NCBI GenBank assembly: GCA_021794475.1
Contig: JAJYQS010000097.1
Coordinates: 1-64,000, forward strand
Direction of reading: 5' to 3'
Length of the DNA stretch: 64,000 nucleotides
Source: a bacterium
Lineage (GTDB): Bacteria > SZUA-79 > Acidulodesulfobacterales > Acidulodesulfobacteraceae
Position numbers and translations under genes: made by a program. The notes beneath the pieces are model-generated. The model ran no database searches. It had not been told where the DNA came from and was given only the letters and a program-made list of their open reading frames with translations. Positions within the stretch are counted from its first letter, which is position 1; every line of letters starts with the position of its first letter. Below, in pieces: positions 18,428 to 28,400 of the stretch.

Positions 18428-21400
18428 TTAAGGTTCTTCAAACCATGAAGTAGGAGTCACCTTAGACGGCAGCGCCGGTATCTGCTGTCTGAAAACTTTG
18501 CCGGTCGATGTAGTTACGCCAAGATAATTATTAGCTATAGTAGGCGCAGATGCAACGCCTGAACCCACAACCGTTGATTGAACAGCGCCGCTGGACGCGG
18601 TTGCATTATTTATTATCGAAATAGTTCCGGAAGTTGAAACCAATATTGTGCCGCCGCCGTTAAGATAGCTTAAAGCGTACAGCCTTGACGTTCCGTAACC
18701 GCAGGCGTCCTGAACGGATGATGGAGTAAATGTCGTGAAATAAACTATGCCGTCGTAAACCGACGGCGCCGATGTCACTTTTTCTCCCTGAGATAACGTT
18801 ATATACCACCCGTCCGCCGCTTGAACATTTGATAAATTCGTAGTAGAACCGCTCACGCCGGTCTGATTGTAAAGATCCGATTCGTTGATTGGACCGCTTG
18901 CAGGACAAGTTAACGGACCGCCTATTCGTGAAGTACTGGCATTAATTGCTATAAATTCATTATTTCTCGATGTGTTTACTTCATTTAAATCTTCCCTGTT
19001 TCCGGTGCCGAAAAAGATCCAGAAGTTGCCTAACGTATCTGTTGCAGCTGCCGGTGAAAAGAAAATGTTTAACGGATCGGCGGTTGAAGCATTAGAATCA
19101 AAAACCCTGCAGGCATCCCAATTTGATGTGCCGTTAGACTTATAAGGCGATGTATCGTCAGGTATATCGACCGACCATAATTGACCGCCTAAATCCCCGG
19201 CATAAAAACCTTCGGTTCTAAAATTCTGGCTTAATACCGGCGTAATTGAAGACGGTATAGAATATTTCATATTTGAATCATTTGACGAACTAAATTCCCA
19301 TAAAATCTGCTTGTCAACATAGTTAGGAGCGGCAGACGTTCCGGTATTTACGGGATTCGGTTCTGCATACAGCGCATAAAGCGCATCTCCTAAGCTGTTG
19401 TTCGACGAATACCCTCCGCCTATAAAAGCGGTGTAAGTTTTTATATATTGCGGAGGCAATAACGGACTTGCGGGGTCTGGATTATTGCCGCAAGCCCCCA
19501 CTTCTCCGTTTGTTTTTGAATAGTCCGGATTTGGCAGACATACATAAGATATATAAGGCTTAGACCAAGTATTACCCATTGAACTGTCGGTAATATTCCA
19601 TAACGGATCGGGGTAAGACGAAAGATTTGAAGGATTGGTAACCCCCAATGCATAATAATATGTTCCGCCGTTTCTTTCGCCGCCTATTAAAACAGAGTGC
19701 CAGCTGTTCTGCAGACTGTTTTGGTTTATAGAATATTCTGAGCTGCTGACCGGATTAATTTCGGGAGATTCAACAGTTTCCGCTCCTCCGCTCACATAAT
19801 CGGGAAATATATTGTTAAAGAAAACGTCCGATGCATCCGGCGTAGAATCGACGAATTCTGGAAAATTTAGCGCTGTTCCTACCCCTATCGAACTGTCGTA
19901 CCATGAGGTTACTTTTGGCAGCAGATTTGGAGGAATATAACCGAAAGCTTCCGTACCTAAAACTTCCGTACCTGTTCCGTAATTGTAAGAATTAGTCGTA
20001 CTGTCCCATATTGCGGCGTTAAAGGCATGAAGCATACCGTCGTTAGCGCCTACGTAAAGCACCTCGTTCCTTGGTTTTGTGACAGTGTAATACTGTTTAA
20101 ACGTCTGATAAGATTTGCTTGAATACGGAAAAGGCGGCGGACCGACCAAAACCGGATTAGAATGGAATATAGCGCCTAGCTTCCAGTTATCAGTGGATGA
20201 ATCAGGGTTTAAAACAAAATTTAAAATATCCGACGCGCAAGCCGATGCCGATGTTGAACATGGACAGATTGTACCGTAGTAATCAGGGCTTGTACTGTCG
20301 GAGCTTATATTAAGCATACTGTCTAAATTGCTGTTGCCGCTGCTTGTACTTACGGGATTTATGTCAATTGTTTGCTGTTCTCCCGTGGAAGGATTTAAAT
20401 AAGACGTTAAAACGGTCCTCGAAGTTGGCGATTCTGTTTTAAGGAGACCCCCTGCCCCGTTTCCGTCATCCCAGTAAGAGTCGCTGGTAATTATCTGCCC
20501 GTTTGCTCCTACAGCCGGACCGTAAGGACCGACAAGCTCGTCTTGGGCATTTAAACCGAAAAGATAAATATTACCTTCGCCCCAAAGCGGCTGGTTTAAA
20601 GATTTGAAATTTGTGTAATATACATACTGTTGATTAGATGTTTCATTTACGACGGGAGACGTAAAAGAAGCGGTTTGTTTTTCAATCTGATTAAATATTG
20701 TTGTCAGAGAAGACTGCAGCTCGTTTAAGTTGTATGCAAGGTAAACAGTGCCGGACAAAGTAAGAGGATTTGCCGGAGAAGCAAGAGAATTTGACAGAAG
20801 AATCTCGTTAGAATCAGGATAAACGGCTGTAATCGTTGCGCACTGAAATCCGTCTGCATAAGAACCGCTGTCGTTATTATTGGTTTCGCAATCTGAAGAC
20901 TGCCAGCCGTTATCGGAGATTGTATCTCCTATCTGCACGCCGTTAGTTGTTCCGAACAGCGACGGAGGAATCTGCAGGAGCGTTCCGGCAGTATTTTCTG
21001 CCGTAGCGGAAATATTAGGTATCCCGTTAAGATATACGGGATTATTTATTGTACCCGGATTAATTCCTACGCCTGCGTTTGCGACCTCCTGAATATATGT
21101 TCCGCTGCCTACGTTATTTGCATAACCGAATCCGATAATAAAAAGTTCTATGGGATACGAGGAGTCTAAATTGTATAAGTCGTAAACCTCCTGAGGGGTT
21201 TCGGAAGACGGAATGCCGTTTGGAGAATTTCCGCCGTTCACGCATAACCTGCTGCCGTAATTACTGTTGTCTGTGTAAATATTAAGAGGAGAAGACGGAA
21301 CGTCGAGCGGTGACCAATCACAGCCGTCGTTGGCTTCGCCGTCCGTTATAATTATAGAAAAATTTCTTCTGCATGCTTTTGCGGAATCCGCCTGCAGCGA

Positions 21401-22540
21401 ATTTTGAAAATATCCGTACATATCGGCAACGGAATCTGCCGTCGGCGTTCCGCCTCCCGCTTTTAATCCGGAAATAACATTTCCGTCGGGGTCAAGAGCG
21501 TTGCTGCCGTAAATAGGGGCTTTCCACAGAAGCCAGTTTATTGCGTTAGACGCTATTTTAGCCGGTTCAAAATAAGGGTCTGTACTGTTTGTCGTGTTCG
21601 CTCCCGCAGGTACCGTGTCGGTATTATTTAAAGGATTTAAAGTACCGTCGGTGCTTAAAGGCACGTAAACTACCCAAGGGCTTGCCCATGTTATAGAAGG
21701 CTCTCCTTCCGGCGCCTCGCCGCTGTAATCGTAAGAAATAAAATAATATGTAGTTCCGTTATCGTTAATCGTATTGGGACATCCGGCATAACCGTTTATA
21801 GAAACAGACTGCCATCCATAATTATAGCCATAATTTAAATAATTGTTTAAAGTGAGTATATAATTATTTCCCGAACCGCCGTAATAAAACAGTGCGAAAG
21901 GATAATTCGGATTATTATAGTAATCCAATCTGCCGGTTTCGTTCGGCGTGCCGTCGGCCGTAGTACCCAGTACGGCATAATACGGCGCATCAGCAGTATT
22001 CTGAAACGACTCATCATCAGAATAAACGCACATATTTTCTCGTCCGCCCGGAGTTATAGTCTGAGTCTGGTGATTTAGAGTCCCGAAAATCTGCTGGAAT
22101 GAAGCAAATGCAAAATTTAAATTTGAAAATTCCGGACTGTTTACTATATTGCTTATAGCCAATTTTGCGTTATATATTTTTGAAAACATAGAATTTGAAC
22201 CCGGCGCCCAAACATATGAAAACTGCTCATTAGTGTGATTAGCATTCCACGTTCTTGCCCAGCTTTCAGGTCTGTCATATCCGCTCGATGATGAATTTTT
22301 CCAATAAACGTCTTTATTCCACATCATCGAACCGGATGTGTCTAAAAATATCATTACATTCGGGTTATTAACATTTGTAAGAAACGATGTGTCGGAAGCG
22401 TAAGCCGGACTTAAGCCGTACATTCCGGTAACAGCGGCGCCTATAATTATGGTAATTATAAAAAGAAAAAGTATTAAAACGTTTCTGTATATCAATTTGA
22501 GCATTAACATCCTAAAGCCGTATATTATTTTTTGTTGCAT
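18428..22540 (-). CDS. pilY1: PilY1-like type IV pilus tip adhesin with intact vWA MIDAS (left copy)
   Basis: Large secreted protein (1370 residues) of the PilY1 family, which caps type IV pili and can sense surfaces. Signal peptide to about residue 48 (SPAYA|SDTS). The von Willebrand A domain carries DTSGS (67-71), a Thr-bearing loop GGGTPTADS (362-370) and IITDGEAND (397-405), so all three metal-ion-dependent adhesion site elements are present. The C-terminal half is the PilY1 beta-propeller with VGANDGMLHAFNA and LIGGERNGGTYYYALGVTNP. Several Cys residues suggest disulfides. AGGGAG precedes the ATG by 9 nt. It is divergent from pilV-pilW-pilX-pilY1 and strongly similar to the right copy in the propeller. 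Confidence 0.92.
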   Translation of the reverse strand: MQQKIIYGFRMLMLKLIYRNVLILFLFIITIIIGAAVTGMYGLSPAYASDTSFLTNVNNPNVMIFLDTSGSMMWNKDVYWKNSSSSGYDRPESWARTWNANHTNEQFSYVWAPGSNSMFSKIYNAKLAISNIVNSPEFSNLNFAFASFQQIFGTLNHQTQTITPGGRENMCVYSDDESFQNTADAPYYAVLGTTADGTPNETGRLDYYNNPNYPFALFYYGGSGNNYILTLNNYLNYGYNYGWQSVSINGYAGCPNTINDNGTTYYFISYDYSGEAPEGEPSITWASPWVVYVPLSTDGTLNPLNNTDTVPAGANTTNSTDPYFEPAKIASNAINWLLWKAPIYGSNALDPDGNVISGLKAGGGTPTADSVADMYGYFQNSLQADSAKACRRNFSIIITDGEANDGCDWSPLDVPSSPLNIYTDNSNYGSRLCVNGGNSPNGIPSSETPQEVYDLYNLDSSYPIELFIIGFGYANNVGSGTYIQEVANAGVGINPGTINNPVYLNGIPNISATAENTAGTLLQIPPSLFGTTNGVQIGDTISDNGWQSSDCETNNNDSGSYADGFQCATITAVYPDSNEILLSNSLASPANPLTLSGTVYLAYNLNELQSSLTTIFNQIEKQTASFTSPVVNETSNQQYVYYTNFKSLNQPLWGEGNIYLFGLNAQDELVGPYGPAVGANGQIITSDSYWDDGNGAGGLLKTESPTSRTVLTSYLNPSTGEQQTIDINPVSTSSGNSNLDSMLNISSDSTSPDYYGTICPCSTSASACASDILNFVLNPDSSTDNWKLGAIFHSNPVLVGPPPFPYSSKSYQTFKQYYTVTKPRNEVLYVGANDGMLHAFNAAIWDSTTNSYNYGTGTEVLGTEAFGYIPPNLLPKVTSWYDSSIGVGTALNFPEFVDSTPDASDVFFNNIFPDYVSGGAETVESPEINPVSSSEYSINQNSLQNSWHSVLIGGERNGGTYYYALGVTNPSNLSSYPDPLWNITDSSMGNTWSKPYISYVCLPNPDYSKTNGEVGACGNNPDPASPLLPPQYIKTYTAFIGGGYSSNNSLGDALYALYAEPNPVNTGTSAAPNYVDKQILWEFSSSNDSNMKYSIPSSITPVLSQNFRTEGFYAGDLGGQLWSVDIPDDTSPYKSNGTSNWDACRVFDSNASTADPLNIFFSPAAATDTLGNFWIFFGTGNREDLNEVNTSRNNEFIAINASTSRIGGPLTCPASGPINESDLYNQTGVSGSTTNLSNVQAADGWYITLSQGEKVTSAPSVYDGIVYFTTFTPSSVQDACGYGTSRLYALSYLNGGGTILVSTSGTISIINNATASSGAVQSTVVGSGVASAPTIANNYLGVTTSTGKVFRQQIPALPSKVTPTSWFEEP

Positions 22541-22780
22541 AATAGCGCACTCCCTACGCCTCGTATACTATCGTACTTTTAAGTTATCATACTTCTAAAT
22601 TTATTGATTGCCTAATAACTAATACTTAAAATAACCTAATGAAATATTAATAAAATATAAATATTCCAAATATTAAAAATAAAAATGTATATCATATATA
22701 TTTTAGAGCCATATTGCACTGCGCCGCATATTTATATAATATATATAATATATTTACACTGTATTATATTATTGTATTAT

Positions 22781-22817
22781 ATCATAAATTGCAGTATGCA
22801 ATTGTTTAATTTATGAT
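22781..22817. repeat. Inverted repeat in the pilY1/pilV divergent region
   Basis: ATCATAAATT (22781-22790) is perfectly complementary to AATTTATGAT (22808-22817); a second palindrome TTGCA-GTA-TGCAA overlaps the left arm. A run of six T follows the right arm. It could be an operator for the divergent pair or a weak terminator of a leader transcript. Confidence 0.45.
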
Positions 22818-22910
22818 TTTTTACTGACGATTATGACATAACATAAATTTTAAAATAATTGAACTGATTTAGCGGATTACGTTATTTGTATATGTATATT
22901 GTAAAATTAC

Positions 22911-22939
22911 TTGACGGCTTACAATGTTTAAGGTAATAT
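22911..22939 (+). promoter_or_regulatory. Candidate sigma70 promoter of pilV-pilW-pilX-pilY1
   Basis: TTGACG, 17-nt spacer, TAATAT: a 5/6 match to -35 and 4/6 to -10 with ideal spacing, about 80 bp before the pilV ATG. No sigma54-type GG/GC element was noticed. Confidence 0.4.
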
Positions 22940-23021
22940 GTATTATATTGGTAAATATAAGTTAAAGTAGTAATGTATTTAAAATTATCTAAATTAAATA
23001 TTACAATATTTTTAATGAACC

Positions 23022-23513
23022 ATGATAAACAATAATGCCGGAGAATCGCTTCTTGAAGTTATGATCGCAATGCTAATATTGACTTTTGCTTTTCTGGGCG
23101 TTATGGCTCTGTCGATTTCTCTGCTTGACAACAACAGTCTTGCCGGTAAGACAAATTTTGCGACTAATATAGCTCAAATGGAAGTCAGCCAGCTGAATTG
23201 TCTCGGAGTTACAAATGTCACAAGGGATTTTGGAGTTCCTAGTACATACTCTTACACAGTTTCGCCTGTTATTTTGACTCCGGATACAAGAAACACAATA
23301 AAAGCGTGTATAAATCCCGCACTGGCGGTTGGAGGTCCTCAGCCGGCGGGTTTATTGTCAGCAGGTGGCATCGGTATTACTAATACATATTTGGTTACTA
23401 TAACTTTGGCTGCAAATCCTAATGCTAATACTACCGGCGCTGTTGATGCCACGGTTGATGTTTCGTGGGACAGCGGACACCATGTTATAGTAATGGACGA
23501 CATTATCGCATAA
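23022..23513 (+). CDS. pilV: Type IV pilus minor pilin PilV
   Basis: Minor pilin that helps prime pilus assembly and present the tip adhesin. Type III prepilin leader of only seven residues: cleavage expected after G7, giving E-S-L-L-E with the conserved Glu at +5, followed by a hydrophobic helix (VMIAMLILTFAFLGVMAL). The rest of the 163 residues is a small globular domain with two cysteines (QLNCLG, KACINP). First gene of a run pilV-pilW-pilX-pilY1 on the plus strand. The name rests on motif, size and position; sequence identity with PilV of other groups is weak by eye. Confidence 0.82.
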   Translation: MINNNAGESLLEVMIAMLILTFAFLGVMALSISLLDNNSLAGKTNFATNIAQMEVSQLNCLGVTNVTRDFGVPSTYSYTVSPVILTPDTRNTIKACINPALAVGGPQPAGLLSAGGIGITNTYLVTITLAANPNANTTGAVDATVDVSWDSGHHVIVMDDIIA

Positions 23514-23663
23514 TACTACTGCGCCTACATATAATTGTTATTATTATTTTTTAATCAGGCGGATTTTATTTTATTAGAGTTTGTAATATATTTTTATTAT
23601 AATTTAATTTTAATTTATATGTAAATTTAGCTACTTATAGTATTTATATTAGGATAAACATTT

Positions 23664-24788
23664 ATGCTAAAAAAAGGCTTATTAAAAAATAGAATTCGGA
23701 AATTCCGTACATCATTTGAAAGCAGCCGCATTTTAAACAATGACGGGTTGACATTAATAGAATTGATTATATCGCTGGTAATATCTCTAATAGTTGTCGG
23801 AGCCGCTTATTTTATACTATTAAATCAGTCCGGCGTGTTTAGAACTACCAGAGCCGTGTCTAAGGAACAGCAGCGGCTCTTAATCTCATATAATGCCGTT
23901 AAATATTCTTTAAGAATGGCAGGTTTTGATTACGGGCAAAATTATTTTAATCAATCAGGGGCTGTGCCGCCGGTACAGACGATGCAGGCAAATTATCCTA
24001 ATAATCCTTACGAACTCTTAGTTAGCTACGGAACGGTAGTTGACGGAGCAAATCCGTGTATTCTGACAGGTGTTGCGAATCCAAATGGAGCAGGTCCATC
24101 TTCAGAATTTACTCCTTCAAGCTCCTGTAATATTGCAGATTTTCATAAATATGAAATTTTGAATATTATTAATCCGGTTGCCAATGCGTCAGGAAATGTA
24201 CCTGCCCCTCCGATAACACTATGTATAACGCATATTACGGCCGGCAAGATTCAGGTGAATCCGGGAGCAGGCGGAGTGTGCCCCGCTAATCCAGTGTCGC
24301 CGAAAGATATTAGCAGCGGGCAGGTTTCGGCGATACAGCAGGTTCTGTATTATTGGGGCAGCGCGAATTATAATTTTAATCCGCCGTGGAATCAACCCGG
24401 GAATTTATACGAATGTCAGGTTAATCCAGCCGTGACAGAGCCGGGACAGTATTCTCCCGCTACTGTGACGACATATAGCGCACCCCAATGCGTACCAGAT
24501 ACCACAATATTACTAGACGGATATATAAATAATTTCAGCGTTGTGCCTGTCGCGGGGAATGTTAACACTTCCTATAGCGTGCCGCAGCCCTACCTCTACA
24601 TTTTATCGCTGACCGGGGAATCAGACGTCGCCCTGTCAGATTCCCCTGCTTACAGCATTCATGTTCCTTACAATGCTAATGCGGCAGGCGCAGCCGCTAA
24701 AGGTCAGGCAGGTCAGGTCGTAGGAAATAATATATTAGCAGATTTCAGTTCTAATGTTTTTTTGAGGAATGTCTATTATGGAAGTTAA
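23664..24788 (+). CDS. pilW: Type IV pilus minor pilin PilW
   Basis: Large minor pilin (374 residues). The leader ends at G28 (LNNDG|LTLIE) with Glu at +5 and a long hydrophobic helix LIISLVISLIVVGAAYFILL. The body is rich in Pro, Asn and Gly and holds pairs of cysteines (NPCILTG, SSCNIADF, GVCPANP, YECQVNP, PQCVPD), as expected for exported disulfide-bonded pilins. A weak AGGA lies upstream of the ATG, and 150 bp separate it from pilV. Its 3' end overlaps the pilX start by 11 bp, which suggests translational coupling. Confidence 0.84.
   Translation: MLKKGLLKNRIRKFRTSFESSRILNNDGLTLIELIISLVISLIVVGAAYFILLNQSGVFRTTRAVSKEQQRLLISYNAVKYSLRMAGFDYGQNYFNQSGAVPPVQTMQANYPNNPYELLVSYGTVVDGANPCILTGVANPNGAGPSSEFTPSSSCNIADFHKYEILNIINPVANASGNVPAPPITLCITHITAGKIQVNPGAGGVCPANPVSPKDISSGQVSAIQQVLYYWGSANYNFNPPWNQPGNLYECQVNPAVTEPGQYSPATVTTYSAPQCVPDTTILLDGYINNFSVVPVAGNVNTSYSVPQPYLYILSLTGESDVALSDSPAYSIHVPYNANAAGAAAKGQAGQVVGNNILADFSSNVFLRNVYYGS
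24764..24768 (+). promoter_or_regulatory. Ribosome-binding site that decides the pilX start
   Basis: GAGGA lies directly against an ATG at 24769 but nine bases before the ATG at 24778. Spacing therefore favours the second ATG (protein begins MEVKITSK). Confidence 0.65.
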
Positions 24789-25320
24789 AATCACATCAAA
24801 ATACCATGGAATTAAAAACAGCGACGGCGTAGCTTTGATTACTGTTTTGCTGATGATAGTCATACTAAGTATTATCGCAGCTGTTGCTATTGGAACATCA
24901 GGATCTGATATTATAAGCGCCGGTAAGAATTCAATAACCGTTTATACTTTCAATACCGCAAATTCAGGCATGGATATGGTGTTATCGCAGATTGGCACTT
25001 ATCAGGGCACAAACAATGGGGTTGGTATGCCAACCTCGGGACTTTTTTATTATACTGTTGACAATAACAATACTGTACAGACAGGACCTAATTTTGTTGA
25101 ACTTAATACGTCAAATATAAATCCCTCAGTTTCAAATATTTTGACTGATTTTAGCGGACAAATCGGTTTTGAGTATAGCGGGACATATGGTCCTATGCCA
25201 GGGTACGGTTCAAATTATTATTTTTACAAAGGACAGATAAATGTTATAGCTCAGAAAGGTTCAAACACAGCGAAGTCTGGAATGACGTTTGATTATGGTC
25301 CGAATAAATTGGGCTACTAA
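24778..25320 (+). CDS. pilX: Type IV pilus minor pilin PilX
   Basis: PilX/GspK-type minor pilin, 180 residues. Prepilin motif SDG|VALITVLLMIVILSI with cleavage after G17; as in other PilX proteins Glu is missing at +5. The helix continues with AAVAIGTSGSDIISAGKN, then a small Gly/Tyr-rich domain without cysteines. The second in-frame ATG is chosen because its distance to GAGGA is correct. It overlaps pilW and is followed after 122 bp by the right-hand pilY1, fitting the PilV-W-X-Y tip complex. Confidence 0.83.
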   Translation: MEVKITSKYHGIKNSDGVALITVLLMIVILSIIAAVAIGTSGSDIISAGKNSITVYTFNTANSGMDMVLSQIGTYQGTNNGVGMPTSGLFYYTVDNNNTVQTGPNFVELNTSNINPSVSNILTDFSGQIGFEYSGTYGPMPGYGSNYYFYKGQINVIAQKGSNTAKSGMTFDYGPNKLGY

Positions 25321-25442
25321 ATTTTATAACATGAATTTTAAGAAAATAAGTAAAAGACAAGTAAACATATAATTTAAATATTGCATGGGGCGCAAAAATT
25401 ATATTCAAAAATATAATATTTTAATAGCGGGAGTAAAACAAG

Positions 25443-28400
25443 ATGAAGATAGTCTTGACTTATAAAAAAATTTATTTATTTATTATTTTTATTGCTTTAA
25501 GTTATTTTATTTTTATGCCGAATGTCTATGCCGGCGACTCTTCGCTGCTAACTAATACAAACAATCCTAATGTTCTAATATTCCTTGACACCTCAGGCTC
25601 TATGAATTTAAATGAAGGCGTGCACTGGGACAACACTTCTTCCGGAAAAACCGGATATGACAGCCCCGAGGGCTGGGCAGGCGGTAATTTACTTAATATA
25701 ACTACGGCATCTCCATTTCCGACGTTTACATTTGCTCCGGGCGGAAACAGCGTTTTTTCAATGTTGTATAATGCTAAAGCGGCTATATCTGATATCGTCG
25801 GCGACCCTTCTTTTTCTAATGTTAATTTTGCGTTCGCCACATTTGACCAGGAGCCTTATATACCTATTATGGGTCCTATACGCAACATTATGGCTAGTCT
25901 TACTCCTGAATGCACATATACCGACGATCCGACGTTTACTAATCCGCCCACGGCTTTATATAATCCAGAGAATTTTGGCGGAGACGGTATTCCGGATGAA
26001 ACGGGAGATTTTTATACAAATTTTAATATATTAGGCGTAAGCATACCTGCACTTAACCTGAATTATCCGTTTATGACTTTTACAACGCTTGATCTTGAGT
26101 CTTTGGGATTGCCGGTTAACGGCTGCCCAAACAGTTTTGATCTTATACCATTTATCGGTCCTAAAGAATATTTGATGTCATATGATTATTCTTCAATTTA
26201 TAACCAGTTTTTCAGTCTTTTCGGATTAATTAATCTTCCTTGGAATTTATATGTTCCTACGACAACCGATAATAATTTAAATATTCTTACTAATGAAACA
26301 GTAACGTCTAACCCGAATAATACCGACGACCCTTATTTCGACCCGGCAGATATTGCCGGACCGGCTATCAATTATGTTTTGTGGAAAGCTCATATTTACC
26401 CAGATTTAGATAATCCTGCCGGAAATCCGGTAAGCGGTTTGAAGGCGGGCGGACTTAATGTTATGAATCAGATGGTCGGACATATGCAAAGCTATTTCAG
26501 AAATTCGCTAATTGCCGACAGCGGAGCGTCATGCCGCAGAAATTATTCCATTATTATAACTAACGGTTCTTTTACCGGTTTTAACGGCGGTCAGACGCCG
26601 TCAAAAATTTACCAGTTATATAAAGACATAGATCCGGCGCACCCTATCGAAACATTTATGATCGGATTCGGCTATCCGTCAGGTTTGCTTGCGCCTAATT
26701 ATATCCAGCTTGCGGCAAATGCCGGCGCAGGTATTAATCCTAGTACGAACCCTAACGGTATTATATTTTCCGCAACGTTAAACAATTCAAAATTATTAGT
26801 TCTGCCGTCTGCCGCTTTTGCTTCAATAGGCGGCGTACTGCTGGGCGACACCGTTTCCGATAATAAGTACACAAGTTTGGAATGCGAGGCCAATAATTAT
26901 ACAGGTGTTTATACGGACGGTTCTGATTGCGCAACTATTGTCGGAATATATCCTAATTCGCAGGAGATATTGCTGTCTAATTCACTTGCATCAAGTTTTA
27001 ACGGCGGCAACGTAACCGTTTCCGGAACAGTTTATCTGCCTTATAACCAGCTGGAATTACGTAATTCACTGGGTAAAATATTCAATCTTATAGAATCCGG
27101 AACGGTGGCCTCTTTTACTTCTCCTGTAATTCATGATGTTTACGGTTCCAACAACGATGTATATTATTCCAATTTGACCGCATATACGCAGCCGTTATGG
27201 GGTGAAGGAAATATTTTTCTCTTTAAATTAAATAATCAAGGACAATTGATAGGTCGTGACGGCTCCGCAGTAAATTCGTACGGACAGATAATTACCAGCG
27301 ACTCTTACTGGGATAGCGGAGCCGGAGCCGGCGGAGAACTGCAGACAGAATCGGGTTCGCACAGAAAGGTATTAACGTCGTATATAAGCCAGTCAACCGG
27401 CGGGCAGCAGTCTATTGATATAAATCCTGTAAGCACTAGCAGTTCTAATGCAAATCTGGATACAATGCTTGATATAAATTCGAATAGTTCAAGCCAGAAT
27501 TATTATGGAACAGTATGTCCAGGTTCAGCTTCTGCCGCCGCCTGCGCAACAGATATTTTAAATTTTGTTTTAGATCCGGATTCTTCCACGGATCACTGGA
27601 AGCTGGGCGCAATATTTCATTCTGACCCTGTTTTAGTAGGTCCGCCGCCTTTCCCTTATACCAGTCCATCGTATATCAGTTTTAAACAGCTATATGCGGA
27701 GCGTAATCAGGTATTGCTGGTTGGGGCAAACGACGGCATGCTTCACGGGTTCGATGCCGGCAGTTGGGACAGTTTAACTGATTCATATACAAATGGTACG
27801 GGCGCGGAACTTTTCGGATATATTCCGCCTAATTTGCTTCCTAAAATAACCGATTGGTATGACAGTTCAATCGGAATCAGGACATTAATTTTTCCGGAAT
27901 TCGTGGATTCCACGCCGGCGGTGGGAGACGTATATTTTAATGATGTATTTAACGGGCAGGTTAATCACATTAATACTGCGACAAATCCTGATTCTATAGA
28001 CCAGTGGCATACGGAATTGATATCAGGTGAGAGAAACGGCGGGAATTATTATTTTGCGTTGGGTGTTACTAATCCTTCTGACTTAAATAATCCAAACAAT
28101 CCATATCCGGACCCGCTTTGGAATATCACGGACGGCTCCTCAACAGCGCCCATGGGTAATACATGGTCGAAACCGGTAATATCATATGTATGCATGCCCA
28201 ATCCTTACTATTCATCTAAGTCTAAAAATTCAGAAGCAGGTGTTTGTCAGAATGATGCAAATCCGGCGCCTCCGCTGTTAGTACCGCAATATGTTAAAAC
28301 CTACCTCGGTTTTATAGGCGGAGGATATGCCGCTGAAGGTTCTACGGATGATACAGGAGCTGCCGTGTATGCTTTATATGCTGAACCTAATCCTGTAAAA

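Larger units (their letters stand above)
22541..23021. other. Divergent control region of the pilus-tip locus
   Basis: 480 bp without a gene, very AT-rich. It contains the AGGGAG ribosome-binding site of the left pilY1 (minus strand), a perfect 10-bp inverted repeat at 22781-22817 and a candidate promoter for pilV. No structured riboswitch such as a GEMM c-di-GMP aptamer was recognised by eye. Confidence 0.55.

Noticed and set aside
22541-23021. c-di-GMP riboswitch upstream of pilus genes
   Set aside because: No GEMM-like conserved core was found on either strand by eye; a covariance-model search would be decisive.
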